From: Diphasiastrum complanatum
Taxonomy: Eukaryota > Streptophyta > Lycopodiopsida > Lycopodiales > Lycopodiaceae
Direction of reading: 5' to 3'
Length of the DNA: 64,000 nt
Assembly (NCBI GenBank): GCA_029204225.1
Contig: CM055095.1
Coordinates: 18,809,450 to 18,873,449, forward strand
Shown here: positions 11,871-25,411 of the stretch, one piece after another
Layout: each line of letters starts with the position of its first letter
How positions within the stretch are numbered: position 1 is the stretch's first letter
Position numbers and translations under genes: made by a program
Notes under the pieces: generated by a model
What the model was told of the DNA's origin: nothing
The model's input: the letters and a program-made list of their open reading frames with translations, nothing else
Databases searched by the model: none

Positions 11871-12827
11871 ATTAGGGCTTGCGACATTGTTGTCGCAAAG
11901 TACATTCTTACCAAATATATTCCAACTAATAGGAAATCTTGAATTGAACCTATAGATATTGATTTTGCGCTGATGGATGAGTTGCGGCCATAGGAGTTGT
12001 ATGTTTTGACTACTAGGCAACATCAAAATGAACCTGTAAGTACTATTCTTGAGTAGAATGGATGGGTTGCTACCGAGATACGGGTCAACAATTGTGAGGT
12101 TTGAAAATCACAGTAGGAAAACCAGACGTTAAAGAAGTGTGAAGTGCCTAGAATACCAAATCTCTAAGGTAAATAGTAGCTTAATCTAGGGTGATGAGTC
12201 CTTAGCAACATAGACAAATGCATGTACTACTATTGAAAAGATGCTAGTATAGCTCACAAATAGTTGCTAGATAAGCTCGCTTCAAACACATAAAACCTCA
12301 CAAAACATCCCCCGTTGAAAGAAATCATTTTGTAATTAGAACAAATTGTTTGAATGTCATCTGGCTTTTGTGAAATGTTTTCTAATATAGAGTCCAAATG
12401 AGTGACCACTTGGTTGCACATTTCATTCCATCCATGTCAAATTACTTTGTTCCACATTATCTTCCATATGCATAATTGTACAATTAGTGTATAAGGAGGA
12501 TATTGACAATTATTAGTTGATTATTTCATTGTTGATTGGCTATTCTAGATACCATCCATATTGTTTTGGTGCAAAAGAACATGTTCTAAATAAAGAGAAC
12601 CGTAAGTGACTTTAGTTTCATCGGGCCTAAAAAACAATTCAAATAATTATCCAACTTGTGTAATCATTTTCTCACATCAATGGTATTCACATTACCATTG
12701 AAGTTCGACATGTAGATTTTATCATTAATATTTATTTTTTACCCTGGGCTTTTTTTTTTTCATTTTTTTAACATAATATTAGTATGTTCATTGAAGTCCA
12801 TAGCATTTTGATATTGAGGTGACTGTC
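11871..12827. other. AT-rich flank, no gene seen
   Basis: No supported coding sequence. It is probably remains of older retroelement DNA. It ends at the target site of the nested gypsy-type element. Confidence 0.35.
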
Positions 12828-13312
12828 TGTTACGTCCATGTCCAATATGTGGGATTTGGAATATATCTGACATGGATAGCCGGTCACTCCAATGTATATG
12901 GTTTATTGGTTATGCGTCGTCATTCCGGACTTGGTTGGTAAAGTAATGAATAATCATATGAGGGCCTAGACCTATATTTAGACATAGGAGCACTTGCATG
13001 GTGCCTGACTGCTATAATGCAAGAATAGGAGGTCAATTGCTATTCCAGGTTGCATGAGGATTCTAAAAGGAATATTCTCTCCTCTTGTGAGAGAATATAT
13101 ACTAGTGGAAACTCGCTCATCTACCTATTGGATTTTTTGGCCCTTGTAGCCAGGAGCCCCTCCTCTCTTGCATGCATTCACCATGCCATGGGGGTGAAGT
13201 TGTTAGGATATTGACTAGTCATTTCCTGCTGGTTGGGTGGTTTTGCTCCACATGTGTCGTTTTGGTTGCACGCAACAGGATCTAGTCGGATCTTCGCTAG
13301 GCGATTCTTACA
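12828..13312 (+). repeat. 5' LTR of the nested gypsy-type element
   Basis: A 485-bp LTR from TGTTACGTCC to GATTCTTACA, followed directly by the primer site GTGGTATCAAAG. Related LTRs are at 23521-23973 (same element) and about 41455-41846 (minus strand, another copy). Confidence 0.88.
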
Positions 13313-14288
13313 GTGGTATCAAAGTTTGGCTTTGCATGAATCGGAAGGTGGAGCTGTTGTCTTGTCCCAGCCTTTTGGTATTTTCTCCTTGCTTTGTACT
13401 TCCAGGTGGCGGAATTGAACTCCAAGTAAGTGGCTTCTTTGAGTTTGGTGTACTTTCAGCCTATTGACCATGATTATGCATTTTCTCCATAGATTTTGAT
13501 GGAAATCAATGAATTTTTGACGATTTTTTGTGATTTTTCACCTAGAATTGAAAATTTTGGCTTGGAATTTATCTTTGCTACTGATCTAGTACGTTTTTCA
13601 GATTATACTTGCTGTTTTTTTAGTCATTATGGATTGGATTTAATTATTGCATGTCGGTTGAAAAGTCAAAAAGGTGCTTAGATAGTGATTCTGGACCAAA
13701 AATTGGGGTTTTTGGGCTAGAAATGGGCTATAAGGACCATAAATGACTGAACTCAGAACTTGTAGTGCTTGAATGTAATGGATTTATAGGTATTTGGGTT
13801 TGATTGCACTTAATTGTGGATTGGATCCCCAAATTTTGGTCAAAATTGGTCAAAAAACATGGTTTTTTGATGGTTTTTGGACTAATTTTTGGAGATTTTC
13901 ATTAAATTCATGGCCAATATTTTGCATGGACGTTTTCAGAGGTGTAATAAAGCTGTCCTAAGGCTGTCATGAAGTTTGGTTAGGATTGGACACCATTAAG
14001 GGTCTCAAAAAGTCAAAAAATAGTGTATTTTTGGGGACTTTTGAGCATGAATACCTATCAAATGGTGGTCTGAACCTGTTGGATCTCATTACAGGCTTAA
14101 AGATATGATGGATTGCCTCTGATTTGAGCCATCATTTGGTTGTGTGAGGATTAGGCACCATTATGTTGAAGTTTTGCTTGTTGGAGTCCAAAAATGCATT
14201 TTTTGCATGATCTGAGCCTATGATTGCTTGCTGGACCTAATAGAAGCCTCTATGCCTCTCTAATAAACCTTATAAGAGTGCTTGTAAC

Positions 14289-14562
14289 TGTTAGAAATCA
14301 ATGATAAACTTCATTGTTATTATTTACGATGCACATTAATGTTGACAGCTGTGACCAGCTGTCAATAGCCTTAGGCTAGTCTATCAGTCTACTCGTAGGT
14401 TTTCTCTCTCTATCAGGGTTCAGGGTTTATTTGTATATTTTACATTCTGTATGTGGTAGTGTGATAGAGTGACAGTGTGTGTTCTTCTTCCGCCTTCTTT
14501 TGGTGATTGCTTATGGTGAATGCTTGATGTTGCATATCTAATTCTTGACATGGTATCAGAGC
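14289..14562 (+). repeat. Copia A 5' LTR and primer-binding site
   Basis: The 262-bp LTR ends TTCTTGACA. TGGTATCAGAGC, complementary to the 3' end of initiator tRNA-Met, follows directly. Confidence 0.93.
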
Positions 14563-14703
14563 AGCGATAGTCCTGCGTGCCTGATCAGTGGATACAGCTT
14601 GTCACAGGCTCCGCAACAAAGTGAGAAAGTCCTTCACGGGAGGTGAAAGCTTGAGAGACAAAAACGGTTGGAAGAAATTCTTCTTTGGTGTGTTCTGTAG
14701 GGG

Positions 14704-17700
14704 GAGTTATTGGATTTCTAGCTTTCTCTCTCTACCCGAGAGCTCATGATGCATTTTCTCTCTCTACCCGAGGAGAGCAGCTTGTTTTTACTTAGATTAT
14801 TTTTTGAATACTTCCCACAAGTGTGAGTGAGAGTTGGAAGTGATTGAATGCATGTAGTGGTGTGTATTTGCCATAGGATCTAAGATTGATTTTGAATCTC
14901 AATCTAGTCTTGATCTTGGTGCATCTACACACCTTAGGAGATCACAAGTACATGTAGTGGACAATCCACACGTGTGAAATTCAACATGGTATCAGAGCCT
15001 ACCTAAGGTTACCATGCATTTTGATCCATCTAAGTGAAATTTTTTTCATCAATCTTGAGCTAGAAGTTGTCAAGGCCCATTTCCCTGGCTATCTTGTTCA
15101 ATCTTGGATCAAAAGAGATCAAAAGGACATTGATTGAGTCTGACTTGGTACTGTACGGAATCAGGTGCTCAGACACGTGTGAGGAGCATCCAATTTCAGT
15201 TTGGAAGTTCTCTCTCATGTTTGATCCATTTATCTTGCTTGATAGCTTCTTTTGAAGCTATTTTTGTCTAGTTTCTGTTGCAATCAGTTTTATTCCATTT
15301 GGTTGAGCCAATCAAAAGTTATAAGCTTTTGAAGAGGGTTAGGTAGGGCACCTAGACCTAGGTGGACACATTTGGTTTGGTCAAGAGATTGCTTGGTTGA
15401 TCCAAAATCACAGTTGTATGCTTGCCAATCTCATCTATATGTGATCTAGGCACTGTTTTGAGATCTTAGCCATTTTGTTTCATGCAATATCATTGTATTT
15501 GAGTCAAATTTGGTTTCTTACTGTATTTCACATGTGCTAAGAGTGTTAGATCCTAACTTTGCCTATACTCCATCATTTGATGTGAAATAGATCTTGTTTT
15601 AGAGAGGTTTGAGTAGCTAGTGAGAATCAATTCACAAATAGTTGCAAGATCTTTCATAGGAGGAGATTGTACTCAATTATTGGATCCTATTGAGAGTGTG
15701 TAGCAACATTTATTGCTCATCATTTGAGTTTTCTTCACTTCAAATGTCTTCAATGGGTTCATCCTTGTTGGAACCAAGTGAAAGGTTGACCACTTCAAAT
15801 TATTCAATTTGGAAAATGAGGATGGAGTCCATCTTGATCCTTCAAGACGTGATGGACATAGTTCTTGGCCTTGAAGAAGAACCACAAGTTCTTCAAGAGG
15901 TTCAAAAATACAAAAAGAGAGCTAGGATGGCTCTCCACTACATTAAGATGAATGTCTCTAATGAGATATTGAGGGAGATAGGTACTTGTACAACAGCCAA
16001 AGAAGCTTGGGATTGTCTCAAGACTATCTATGAGGCTAAGAATACCTCTAAGCTTCTCACTCCTAGGAATCAAATCTTCCAAAGTAGCCAAAAGAGTTAT
16101 GAGAGTGCATCTAGTTATGTTTTGAGAGTAAAAGATATTCATAGAGAGCTTGCTTGCATTGGTGATTCCATCAATCAAAATGAGCTAGTTCAAGTCATTC
16201 TCAATGGCTTGAGAAGTGAATTTGACAACCTTGTCCAATCCTATGCCATTAAGGAGGAGCTACCAAGTTTGGAGGCTCTCCAAAGTGTGCTAATTTCAGA
16301 AGAATCAAGACAAGAGTACAAGCTCTTGAGGATGGACAAGCTTTCTCTCACTCATAATGATGGCAAAGCTCTCTTTGCCAAGGATAAGCACAAAGGGAGG
16401 AGCAAGAACCAACATCAACAATCCTCAGGCAAGGACAAAGTCAAACTCAAAGACAAAGATGAGGAGAAAGATGATTCCTCTAATGCTTCATCATCCAAGC
16501 TCAAGAAGAAGAAGATCAAGTGCTTTTATTGTGGCAAGAAAGGTCATTATGCCACCAATTGCTTCAAAAAGAAGAATCAACTCAAGCAAGCCAATATTAC
16601 CAATGAGAAGGAAGACACTATTGCAAGTGATGGAGAGGGATCTCTTATGGTCTCTAGTTTCTCATCTACTCCTTTCAAGAAGGACGGCCTATGGTATATT
16701 GATAGTGGAGCCTCTTCACATATGTGTAGCTCCAAGGATTCTTTCTCTTCTATTGCACCTTATGATGGAGTCAAGAAATCAATATACACTGCAAATGATT
16801 TTGAATGTCCTATTAAAGGCATAGGGAACATTCCCTTGAAGCTTGCATCCTCTAAAGTTCTTTATCTCTCTAGAGTTCAGTCCAATTCACGTATTCTATG
16901 AAATTATCAAGTGCTTCAGATTTATTTTGAATAAAATACACTAGCGAATTTAATCTTATTAGTGTTGGCCAATTGCTTGATAATGGCCTTGATGTAAAAT
17001 TCAATGTTGATACTTGCTCTATCAAGAAGAATGATGAGATACTTGCATTAGGATCTAGATTTGGTGGCATCTATAAACTAGATCCAAATGAGTATGTGAA
17101 TGCATGTAATGTTGCTCTTGTGAACAAGCTCTCTATGGAGGAATTATGGCATAGGAGGTTGGGACATCCCAACTATAAATCCATGCTCTCTATGATCAAA
17201 GAAGCCAAAGCTATTGGCTTGCCAAAGTCACTCTCCAAGAAGATCAAGCCTTGTGAGGCTTGTGCTATTGCTAAATCTCACAAAAAGCCATTTACAAGAT
17301 CTTCTATCAAAAGCAAGCATCCTTTGGAGTTAATCCACTCGGATGTGCATTTCTCATCAACTACAAGCAAGGGAGGAGCCACTTGTTTTGTTACTTTCAT
17401 TAATGATTACACAAGATTCACTTGGATATATCTTCTTGCTTCTAAATCTATGGTGTTTGATCATTTCGTTATTTTCAAAGCTTATGTAGAGAAGCTATTC
17501 TCATTCAAGATTCAAGCTCTTAGAAGTGATGGAGGTGGTGAATAAATCTCCAATAGATTTCAAGATTTTTGTGAGCTTGAAGGCATTAAAAGAGAGTTTT
17601 CTTGCGCCTACTCTCCATCACAAAATGGAGTGGCCGAGAGAAAGAATAGATCTCTATGTGAATGTGCAAAATCTATGATAATTGAGACATCTTTGCCCAA

Positions 17701-19374
17701 AGATTTTTGGGGAGAAGCCATTAATTGTGCAAATTATCTTTGCAATAGGCTCCCACATATAGCTCTTGGAGGAAAGTCACCATATGAAATCGTATTTTTG
17801 AAGAAGCCTAAGGTTGATCACCTTAGAGTTTTTGAATGCTTATGCTTTGTCCATATTCCCTTGGAAACAAGGAAGAAGGAAGATTCTAGTGCATGCAAAG
17901 GGATCATGGTTGGATACTCATCCACCAAAAAGGCCTATAGAGTCTTTATACTCTCTACTTCTCAAGTTATTGAAAGTAGAGATGTTGTCTTTCATGAAGA
18001 TCAACACTCGTCATTTGAAGAGGCCGAGATCAAGAAATCTATGGATGCATCATCAATTATTGATTTTGAAGACAATCATGATGTGATGGGGTCGAGATTT
18101 GAAGAAGACTCTCCTTGGATTTTTTCACCAAGAAGATCCATGAGAGATAGATCCGAGCCTAAGAGGCTCTCATATGTTGACAAAGGCAAACAAGTGGATC
18201 TTGATTCCACTAATTATGTTTTTTATGTCTCTCATGAAGAGCCAAAGAATGTACAAGAGGCACTCAATACCAAGGAGTGGTATGATGCCATGAAGCAAGA
18301 GTATGATGCATTGATCACCAACAATACTTGGGAGCTTGTGGATCCTCCATCCAACAAGCATGTGATTGGTTGCAAGTGGGTATTTCGGATCAAGTTCAAT
18401 CATGATGGCACCATCAACAAGCATAAAGCAAGATTATGTGCCAAAGGATTTGCTCAAATCCATGAGAGAAAAGCTTATTGGAGGAGAAATCTATTTGGAG
18501 CATGTCAACTCGTCCTCTCGTATTGCCGATCTACTCACCAAGCCTTTGAGCAAAAGTGCTTTCATCAAGCATAGATCTAATCTTGGAGTTATATCAAGAT
18601 CAATGCCCAAATCTTCATAGATAATTTTTTAGGAGGAGTGTGAAGAGTTGAAAAAGATTATCTATGTTAGATATAGGGGTCTTATGTTTTTTACATCAAG
18701 CATCTAGGTGTAGGATGTTGATAGGAATAAATTTGGCATAGATGGCAAAGTATGCATTTCCACTTGTAATGCCACTATTGAGCCAAAATAGAGTAAGAGG
18801 CTAAACACGTGCCAATTAGAGTGTAGACAAGTGTAAAGATTTTGTTTGATGAATTCCAAGAGGTCCAATAGGACTTAGAGGTGGAACCTTGTGAGGTCCA
18901 ATAGGAAATTGAGGTGTGCTTGAATATAGTCCAATAGAATTAAGAGGTTCATGGATCAATAATCCAATAGGATCAAGAGGTGACAAAATATGGTCCAATC
19001 ATAGTTAAGCATAGTGGTAGCTCGTGGACCTACTAGTATCATTGTACTCCTCATTTTGAATCTAATTGATTTGGTGATTTCATGGATTTTGTGAGTTATT
19101 GGATTTCTAGCTTTCTCTCTCTACCGAGAGCTCATGATGCATTTTCTCTCTCTACTCGAGGAGAGCAGCTTGTTTTTACTTAGATTATTTTTTGAATACT
19201 TCCCACACGTGTGAGTGAGAGTTGGAAGTGATTGAATGCATGTAGTAGTGTGTTTTTGCCATAGGATCTAAGATTGATTTTGAATCTCAATCTAGTCTTG
19301 ATCTTGGTGCATCTACACACCTTAGGAGATCACAAGTACATGTAGTGGACAATCCACACGTGTGAAATTCAACA
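14704..19374 (+). mobile_element. Copia B, nested in copia A
   Basis: LTR sequence at 14704-14986 and 18639-19374 shares the ending CACGTGTGAAATTCAACA. The primer site TGGTATCAGAGC is at 14987-14998, followed by a leader of about 745 bp. Gag starts at 15744 (NYSIWKMRMESIL) with a zinc knuckle CFYCGKKGHYATNC near 16525. Protease (WYIDSGASSHM) is near 16693, the pre-integrase HRRLGHPNYKSM near 17150 and integrase at 17300-17800. RT-like and RNase H-end parts (ADLLTKPLSKSAF) run to about 18620, with a purine tract at 18631-18638. Over the shared 283 bp the LTRs differ by about 4 substitutions and one gap, so it is younger than copia A. Broken in several places. Confidence 0.92.
18639..19374 (+). 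repeat. Copia B right LTR with internal minisatellite
   Basis: A 736-bp LTR starting TGTGAAGAGTTG after a purine tract. At about 18860-18995 it carries irregular repeats of roughly 30-35 bp built on AAGAGGT..GGTCCAATAGGA. A related array lies on the minus strand at 44740-44950. Confidence 0.8.
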
Positions 19375-21758
19375 TATAGTAGACATATCTGGATTTATTT
19401 CATAAGCAAGAAATCTGATGCTTTTGCCAAGTTTAGAGAGTTCAAGGCTCTAATTGAAAAACAAACAGGTTGTTATATTAAGACCCTCAGATCAGATGGT
19501 GGCGGTGAGTATTTTTCAACAGAGTTTATAAATTTCTGCAAGGATTAGAGGATCAATAGACAAACCACTACACCCTATTCACCACAACAGAACGGAGTTG
19601 CAGAACGGAAAAATAGATCCATTGTGGAAATGGCTAGGGCAATGCCTAAGAGCAAGTGTTTCCAAATACTTTTTGGGCAGAAGCATGCAACACAACTACT
19701 CATATCTTGAATCGGTGTCCTACGAAGTCCGTGGAGGGTGAGACACCTTACGAAGCTTTTACTGGAAAGAAACCTAATGTTTCTCATTTACGAATATTTG
19801 GTTGTGATTCTTACGCTCATGTACCTGATGAAAGACGAAAGAAGCTGGATGCAAAAGCTGTTAAGTGTATTTTCCTTGGACATGATGAAAGAGCCAAGGC
19901 ATACAGGATGTACGACACAGATGCACAAAAGATTGTGATTCCCAGAGTTGCTACTTTTGACGAGATGGGACAAAATGACCAAATAAAATTGACAATTGAT
20001 CCCTTTGATAATAAAGCTAAAGTGCAAGTGAAGAAGGAAGTTGGTGTCGATATGGAAGAGCCAATGGAAAAAGACAGGGTCAGTAATGAGATTCCTAGGA
20101 GAGTGCCTAAGTGGTACTTGTCAGTAGCAAGTGATGCTAATATGGGAGATACTCCCGAATCAAGTGAGCAGGGAGAGCTTAGAAGATCAAGTAGAAATCA
20201 AAAACCTCTTGCAAGATTAGAGATGAATCTAGCCCTAATGGGTTTCGGGCTCAAGGCTCAAGAACCAAAAACTTTTGATAAGGCAAAGGAGCACAAGGAG
20301 TGGCGTGAAGCTATGAAAACAAAATTGGAAGCTATATTGAAGAATAGGATGTGGAACTTGGTTGAGCTACCTGATGGTAAGACGTCTATCACTTGCAAAT
20401 GGATATACAAGATCAAATATGGAGCTGATGGGCAACTCAACAAGTATAAAGCACGGTTGGTTGCGAGAAGATTTGAGCAGCAGGAAGGTACTGATTTTGA
20501 AGAAACCTTTGCACCTGTAGCTAAGGTGGTAACTATACGTTCTATCATTGCTATTTCTGCTTTCTATGGTTGGAAGATCCAGCAAATGGACATTAAATCT
20601 GCTTTTCTTAATGGAGTGCTGGATGAAGATGTGTACTTAGTACAACCTCAAGGATTTGTTGAGCCAGGGAGAGAGCAAGCTCAACAAAGCCATTTATGGA
20701 TTGAAGCAAGCACCACGGGCATGGTACTCTTGCATTGATGAACACTTCAAGCAAAGGGGAATGATAAAGAGTGATGCTGATCCTAATCTTTACATTATAA
20801 GGCAAGATTCAGATATAGTGTTCATTGTGTTGATCGTGGATGATTTGATTATTACAGGAAGTAATGAGAGCTTAATTGATGACATCAAATCAGATCTTTC
20901 CAAAGCTTTTGACATGAGCGATCTAGGATTGATGCACTATTGTCTTGAAGTATGGCAAAAGAAAAACGTGGTCTTTCTTACACAAAGCAAATATGCACGA
21001 GATTTGCTTTATAAGTTCAATATGCAGGATTGTAAGCCTTTGAGTACACCTATGGATGTCAACATGAAGCTTACTGCATATGATGAATCTGAGAAAGTTG
21101 ATGCTTATTTGTATGGACAACTGGTGGGTAGTTTGATTTATATGACACACACGCGACCTGATATTTCTTATGTTGTTGGTGTTGTTAGTCAATTTATGCA
21201 AGATCCTAGTCAAGCACACTGAAAGTCTGCTAAACATATTCTCAGATACATTCAAGGGACACTGAATTTTGGTTTGAAGTATGATCAGCCTGAAGCGCCA
21301 ATAAACAGATGCCGATTGGGCAGGTAATATTGATGACAAAAGATCTACCAGTGGTCATACATTCAGTTATGGTACAACTGCAATTTCATGGAACAGCAAA
21401 AAACAACCTACAGTAGCCTTATCATCGACGGAAGTTGAATATTGAGCACTCAACAATGCTACACAAGAAGCGGTATGGTTACGAAGATTGCTTGTGGATT
21501 TAGGTCAACCATAGGTGGATGCGACTACTATAGCTAGCGATAATCAAAGTTGCATTCACCTTGCCAAAAATCCAGTTTTACATGTTCGAACCAAGCATCG
21601 AAATACACTACCATTTTGTTCGAGAGAAAATTCTTGACGGAGCCATTGATCTTGTTTTTTGTAAATCTGAAGATCAAATGGCAGATATTTTTACTAAGTC
21701 ATTAAAGTTTCGTACTCTATTAGGGATAGAAAAATGTAATTCTATCATTGAGAGAGAG

Positions 21759-22020
21759 TGTTAGAAATCAATGATAAACTTCATTGTTACTGTTTACGAT
21801 GCACATTAATGCTGACAGTTGTGACCAGCTGTCAATAGTCGTAGGCTAGTCTATCAGTCTACTCATAGGTTTTCTCTCTCTATCAGGGTTCAGGGTTTAT
21901 TTGTACATTTTACATTCTGTATGTGGTAGTGTGATAGAGTGACAGTGCGTGTTCTTCTTCCGTCTTCTTTTGGTGATTGCTTATGGTGAATGCTTGATGT
22001 TGCATATCTAATTCTTGACA
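21759..22020 (+). repeat. Copia A 3' LTR
   Basis: The same 262 bp as the 5' LTR with about 10 substitutions, mostly transitions. It is followed by the GTAAC duplication. Confidence 0.93.
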
Positions 22021-22025
22021 GTAAC

Positions 22026-23506
22026 CTCTGATTAGATGCATATTGGGCTGGAGATGGATTTATGAAATTTTCACCTCGAAAAAAGTGAGCCCTCCTGTCT
22101 ATTTTTTGATTAGTTACAGCTCGCACGTGTGAAAGTCAGGTGGCTAGGTGATGTTCCAAGTGTCTTGTAGACCTACTCTCCCTCCGTACTGTACTTTATA
22201 GCGACCAATTTGGTGTCCTGTAGAGAAAGTTATGGCTATTGGAAGTTTCAAGAATTGTGAGTCATCAAGATTCATCTATAGAAGTTGTGTGCATAGAATA
22301 TAGAAGGTTGTTGATATAGAATATTTCTTGAATGAGAAATATATCCCAAGTTATTGACTGAGTCCATGTGAGCTTCTATTGGATGACAAAGTCATTAAAT
22401 ATCAAGGATAACCACTAAATTCAGTTGGAATTTAGCAAAACTTTCTAATCTCTGAATGTTGTTCTAAGTGATTGTATAAAGTTTAGATTGTTCAAGACGG
22501 ATGCTATAATGGTCTTTAATTACTTGGTTGATTTTATATTTTGGAACTCATAATGTGGTTAAGAATTGGTTTGGAAGAATATTCCTGGAATCCAGTAATT
22601 TTGCTTGTTAAAAAAATTTCAGAATGTTTCTTATATTTCTTGAGTGGTATGTTGTACACACCAGTATCTTTTAATGATTTAGTATAATTTTGGAATCCTC
22701 TAAATTATGATTGACGAATCATAAGATTCTAAATGTTATGATTGAAGAATCATAAATGGATACTTAGTGGACATTAGAAGATTATAAGGGAATGTGATGA
22801 TTCCTAAGAGAGGATGAATTGTTGTACCTTAGTTTTGGAAACTTCTAAGTGTATTTGTACCAAGAAGCATTTATGATAGATCTGCAAGAAATTGTGGATA
22901 ATCTTGAACTATGATTGGTTGGACCTTTAACTTTTGAACATTGATTTCCAATGTAAGGTGACATTTCACCCAATGATTCATGTAAATTGAGGTTACATGA
23001 AGGTGACGTTACTAGATTGGAGAGAATCAGACCCAATAGGAAAATTTATCGCTTAGTGTACTTCTAAAGGTCGATATAGTACTTCAATATAGAGATAGAT
23101 AATTGCAGAATTATTCCATCTCTAAGTACTTATTTGATATTAAAGTCAGACTAAGGATAGATTTTCAGGGTAAATGTGAAAGTTAAAAAATTGATTTGTA
23201 AGCTTTTGAACTTGATCGTCAAGATTGGTCTATTGCTCATCCAGTGTATTATGTAAATTCAGTTTATATGATGATAACAGTTGGATATATTGAAGACTTT
23301 GCCCATTTGGAGGACTTATCGCTCAATCTACCTTTGGAACCTGAAAGAATACTCAGAATCAAAGTTAAACAATTGAGAAATCATTCAATTTCTGAGTGCT
23401 TGATTAGGTTGGTTGGTCAGATTGAGGATAATGATTCATGGGAAAGAGTTAAAAGCATACAAATGTGGACCTTCCCTAGTTGCTCGTTTTGAGGACAGAA
23501 TCAGTT
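22026..23506 (+). mobile_element. Internal 3' region of the gypsy-type element
   Basis: Continuation of the outer element after copia A. Most of it has no recognisable coding. The exception is a C-terminal trace at about 23310-23490 resembling a chromodomain tail (ILRIKVKQLRN, DNDSWERVKSI) and ending just before the polypurine tract, where the chromovirus integrase normally ends. Confidence 0.5.
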
Positions 23507-23973
23507 TAAGGGGGGAAGAATGTTACATCCATGTCCAGTATGTGGGATTCGGAATAATTCCTGACATGGATAGCCGGTCACTCTAGTGTATATGGACTTG
23601 GTCGGTAAAGTAATTAATAATCATATGAGGGCCCAGATCTATATTTGGACATAGGAACACTTGCATGATATACTACTATAATGCAAGAATAGGAGATCAA
23701 TTGCTATTCCAGGTCACATGGGGATCCTAAGAGGAATATTCTCTCCTCCTAGGAGAGTATATACTAGTGGAAACTCACCCATCTACCTATTGGATTTTTT
23801 TATCCTTGTAGCCAGGACCCCTCCTCTCTTGCACTCATTCACCATGGCATGGGGGTGAAGTGGTTAGGGTATTGACTAGCCATTTCCTGTTGGTTGGGTG
23901 GTTTTGCTTTACAAGTGTCCTTTCGGTTGCATGCAACAGGATCTAGTTGGATCTTCACTAGGCAATCCTTACA
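23507..23973 (+). repeat. Polypurine tract and 3' LTR of the gypsy-type element
   Basis: A purine run at about 23508-23520 is the plus-strand primer. The 453-bp LTR follows at 23521-23973. The CTATC duplication comes directly after. Confidence 0.88.
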
Positions 23974-23978
23974 CTATC

Positions 23979-24955
23979 AATTATTAAACTCCAATTCATG
24001 TTGTATCCATTGACGAGGATAATGAATAGCATGATTGACACTATTTGATGTTAGTATTTGCTTGGAAGTCAATCATTTTGAGGTAACTAGCTCCTATAAA
24101 AAATTGCATTCATTGCCTCTATAATAAGAACTTGCATAACTTTGTCAATTCTTCACAAATTGACTGAAAATTGACTCAAATTCAAGCTAAGATAGAGATC
24201 TATGGATCTCTAAAATTTCAAATACAAATTTTGCCAAAAGTATCGCGGAAATAGAGAAAAAGAAATAGTAAGAACTTATACAAAACAAAATTTGGTGTAG
24301 TTTAACTAAAAGTGTTATAAATTTGTTTATCATTGCCCCAAATTTTAAAAAACAAATTGATATCTCCAAAAAGCTAAGAAAAAGAACTATTGATTTAAAA
24401 TGAGAAATTAGACAAGAAATTAACCTGTTTCATCAAAAATTGAATCAAATAGTTCTAAAAATTGAAAAATCCATAGAACTATAAACCTAGTCAATGGAAA
24501 CTGAACTAAACTTTAAAAAAATCACCAAATTTGATGAGAACATGGTCTAATATTTTGATACCAAAATTGTCATTGCCAATCTTAGCATTCAAACATATAT
24601 TTCATTCTTGTACATCACATTTACATGGTAAAAACAAAAAATCAAAAAAGTTATAGAAAAATAAAAAAATTCATCAAGAAATCAAGACACTAGATACAAT
24701 TGGTAAATCTTTATTCTATTAGACAAAGTAAGATAACAATCTTTATTAGTATTGGTCATTCAATACACATTGGGCCTGAATTTTAGAGCATGATCAAGCT
24801 CTCATGTGATTTTAAGCACATGAACCACAAAACACATAAAAAAAACTCTCAAATAGAAGCTTCAAGAACAAATAGAATTCAAAAATGACAAATGTAGAAT
24901 AGCCTCCAAGTTTAGCATGACCTCAACTATTTATTGTTGTGGGCCTCGTCGGTAC
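23979..24955. other. AT-rich stretch, no gene seen
   Basis: Right flank of the nested gypsy-type element. No supported coding frame or clear repeat. Confidence 0.4.
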
Positions 24956-24959
24956 CTGT

Positions 24960-25411
<452 letters not shown>

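Larger units (their letters stand above)
14289..22020 (+). mobile_element. Copia A, inserted in the gypsy-type element
   Basis: Two 262-bp LTRs (14289-14550 and 21759-22020) run TGTTAGAAATCAATG...ATTCTTGACA, with a perfect 5-bp duplication GTAAC at 14284-14288 and 22021-22025. The primer site TGGTATCAGAGC is at 14551-14562. Surviving pol parts lie right of the nested copia B: integrase ([23 protein letters not shown]), reverse transcriptase (CKWIYKIKYGADG, QMDIKSAFLNG, IYGLKQAPRAW) and RNase H (RPDISYVVGVVSQF) across 19375-21750. I count about 10 differences between the LTRs (about 3.8%), so it is middle-aged. Broken in several places. Confidence 0.93.
12828..23973 (+). mobile_element. Large gypsy-type LTR element, mostly non-coding, host of a nested insertion
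   Basis: Direct LTRs at 12828-13312 and 23521-23973 both begin TGTTAC(G/A)TCCATGTCC and end CTTACA. Flanking 5-bp duplications CTGTC (12823-12827) and CTATC (23974-23978) differ by one base. A primer site TGGTATCAAAG follows the left LTR (13314), and a polypurine tract AAGGGGGGAAGAA precedes the right LTR. Without the inserted copia it is only about 3.4 kb. The sole protein trace is a chromodomain-like tail near 23310-23490 (LRNHSISECLI, SWERVKSIQ). It therefore resembles a LARD-type derivative of a chromovirus. The LTRs differ by very roughly 10%, so it is the oldest layer. Broken. Confidence 0.88.
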
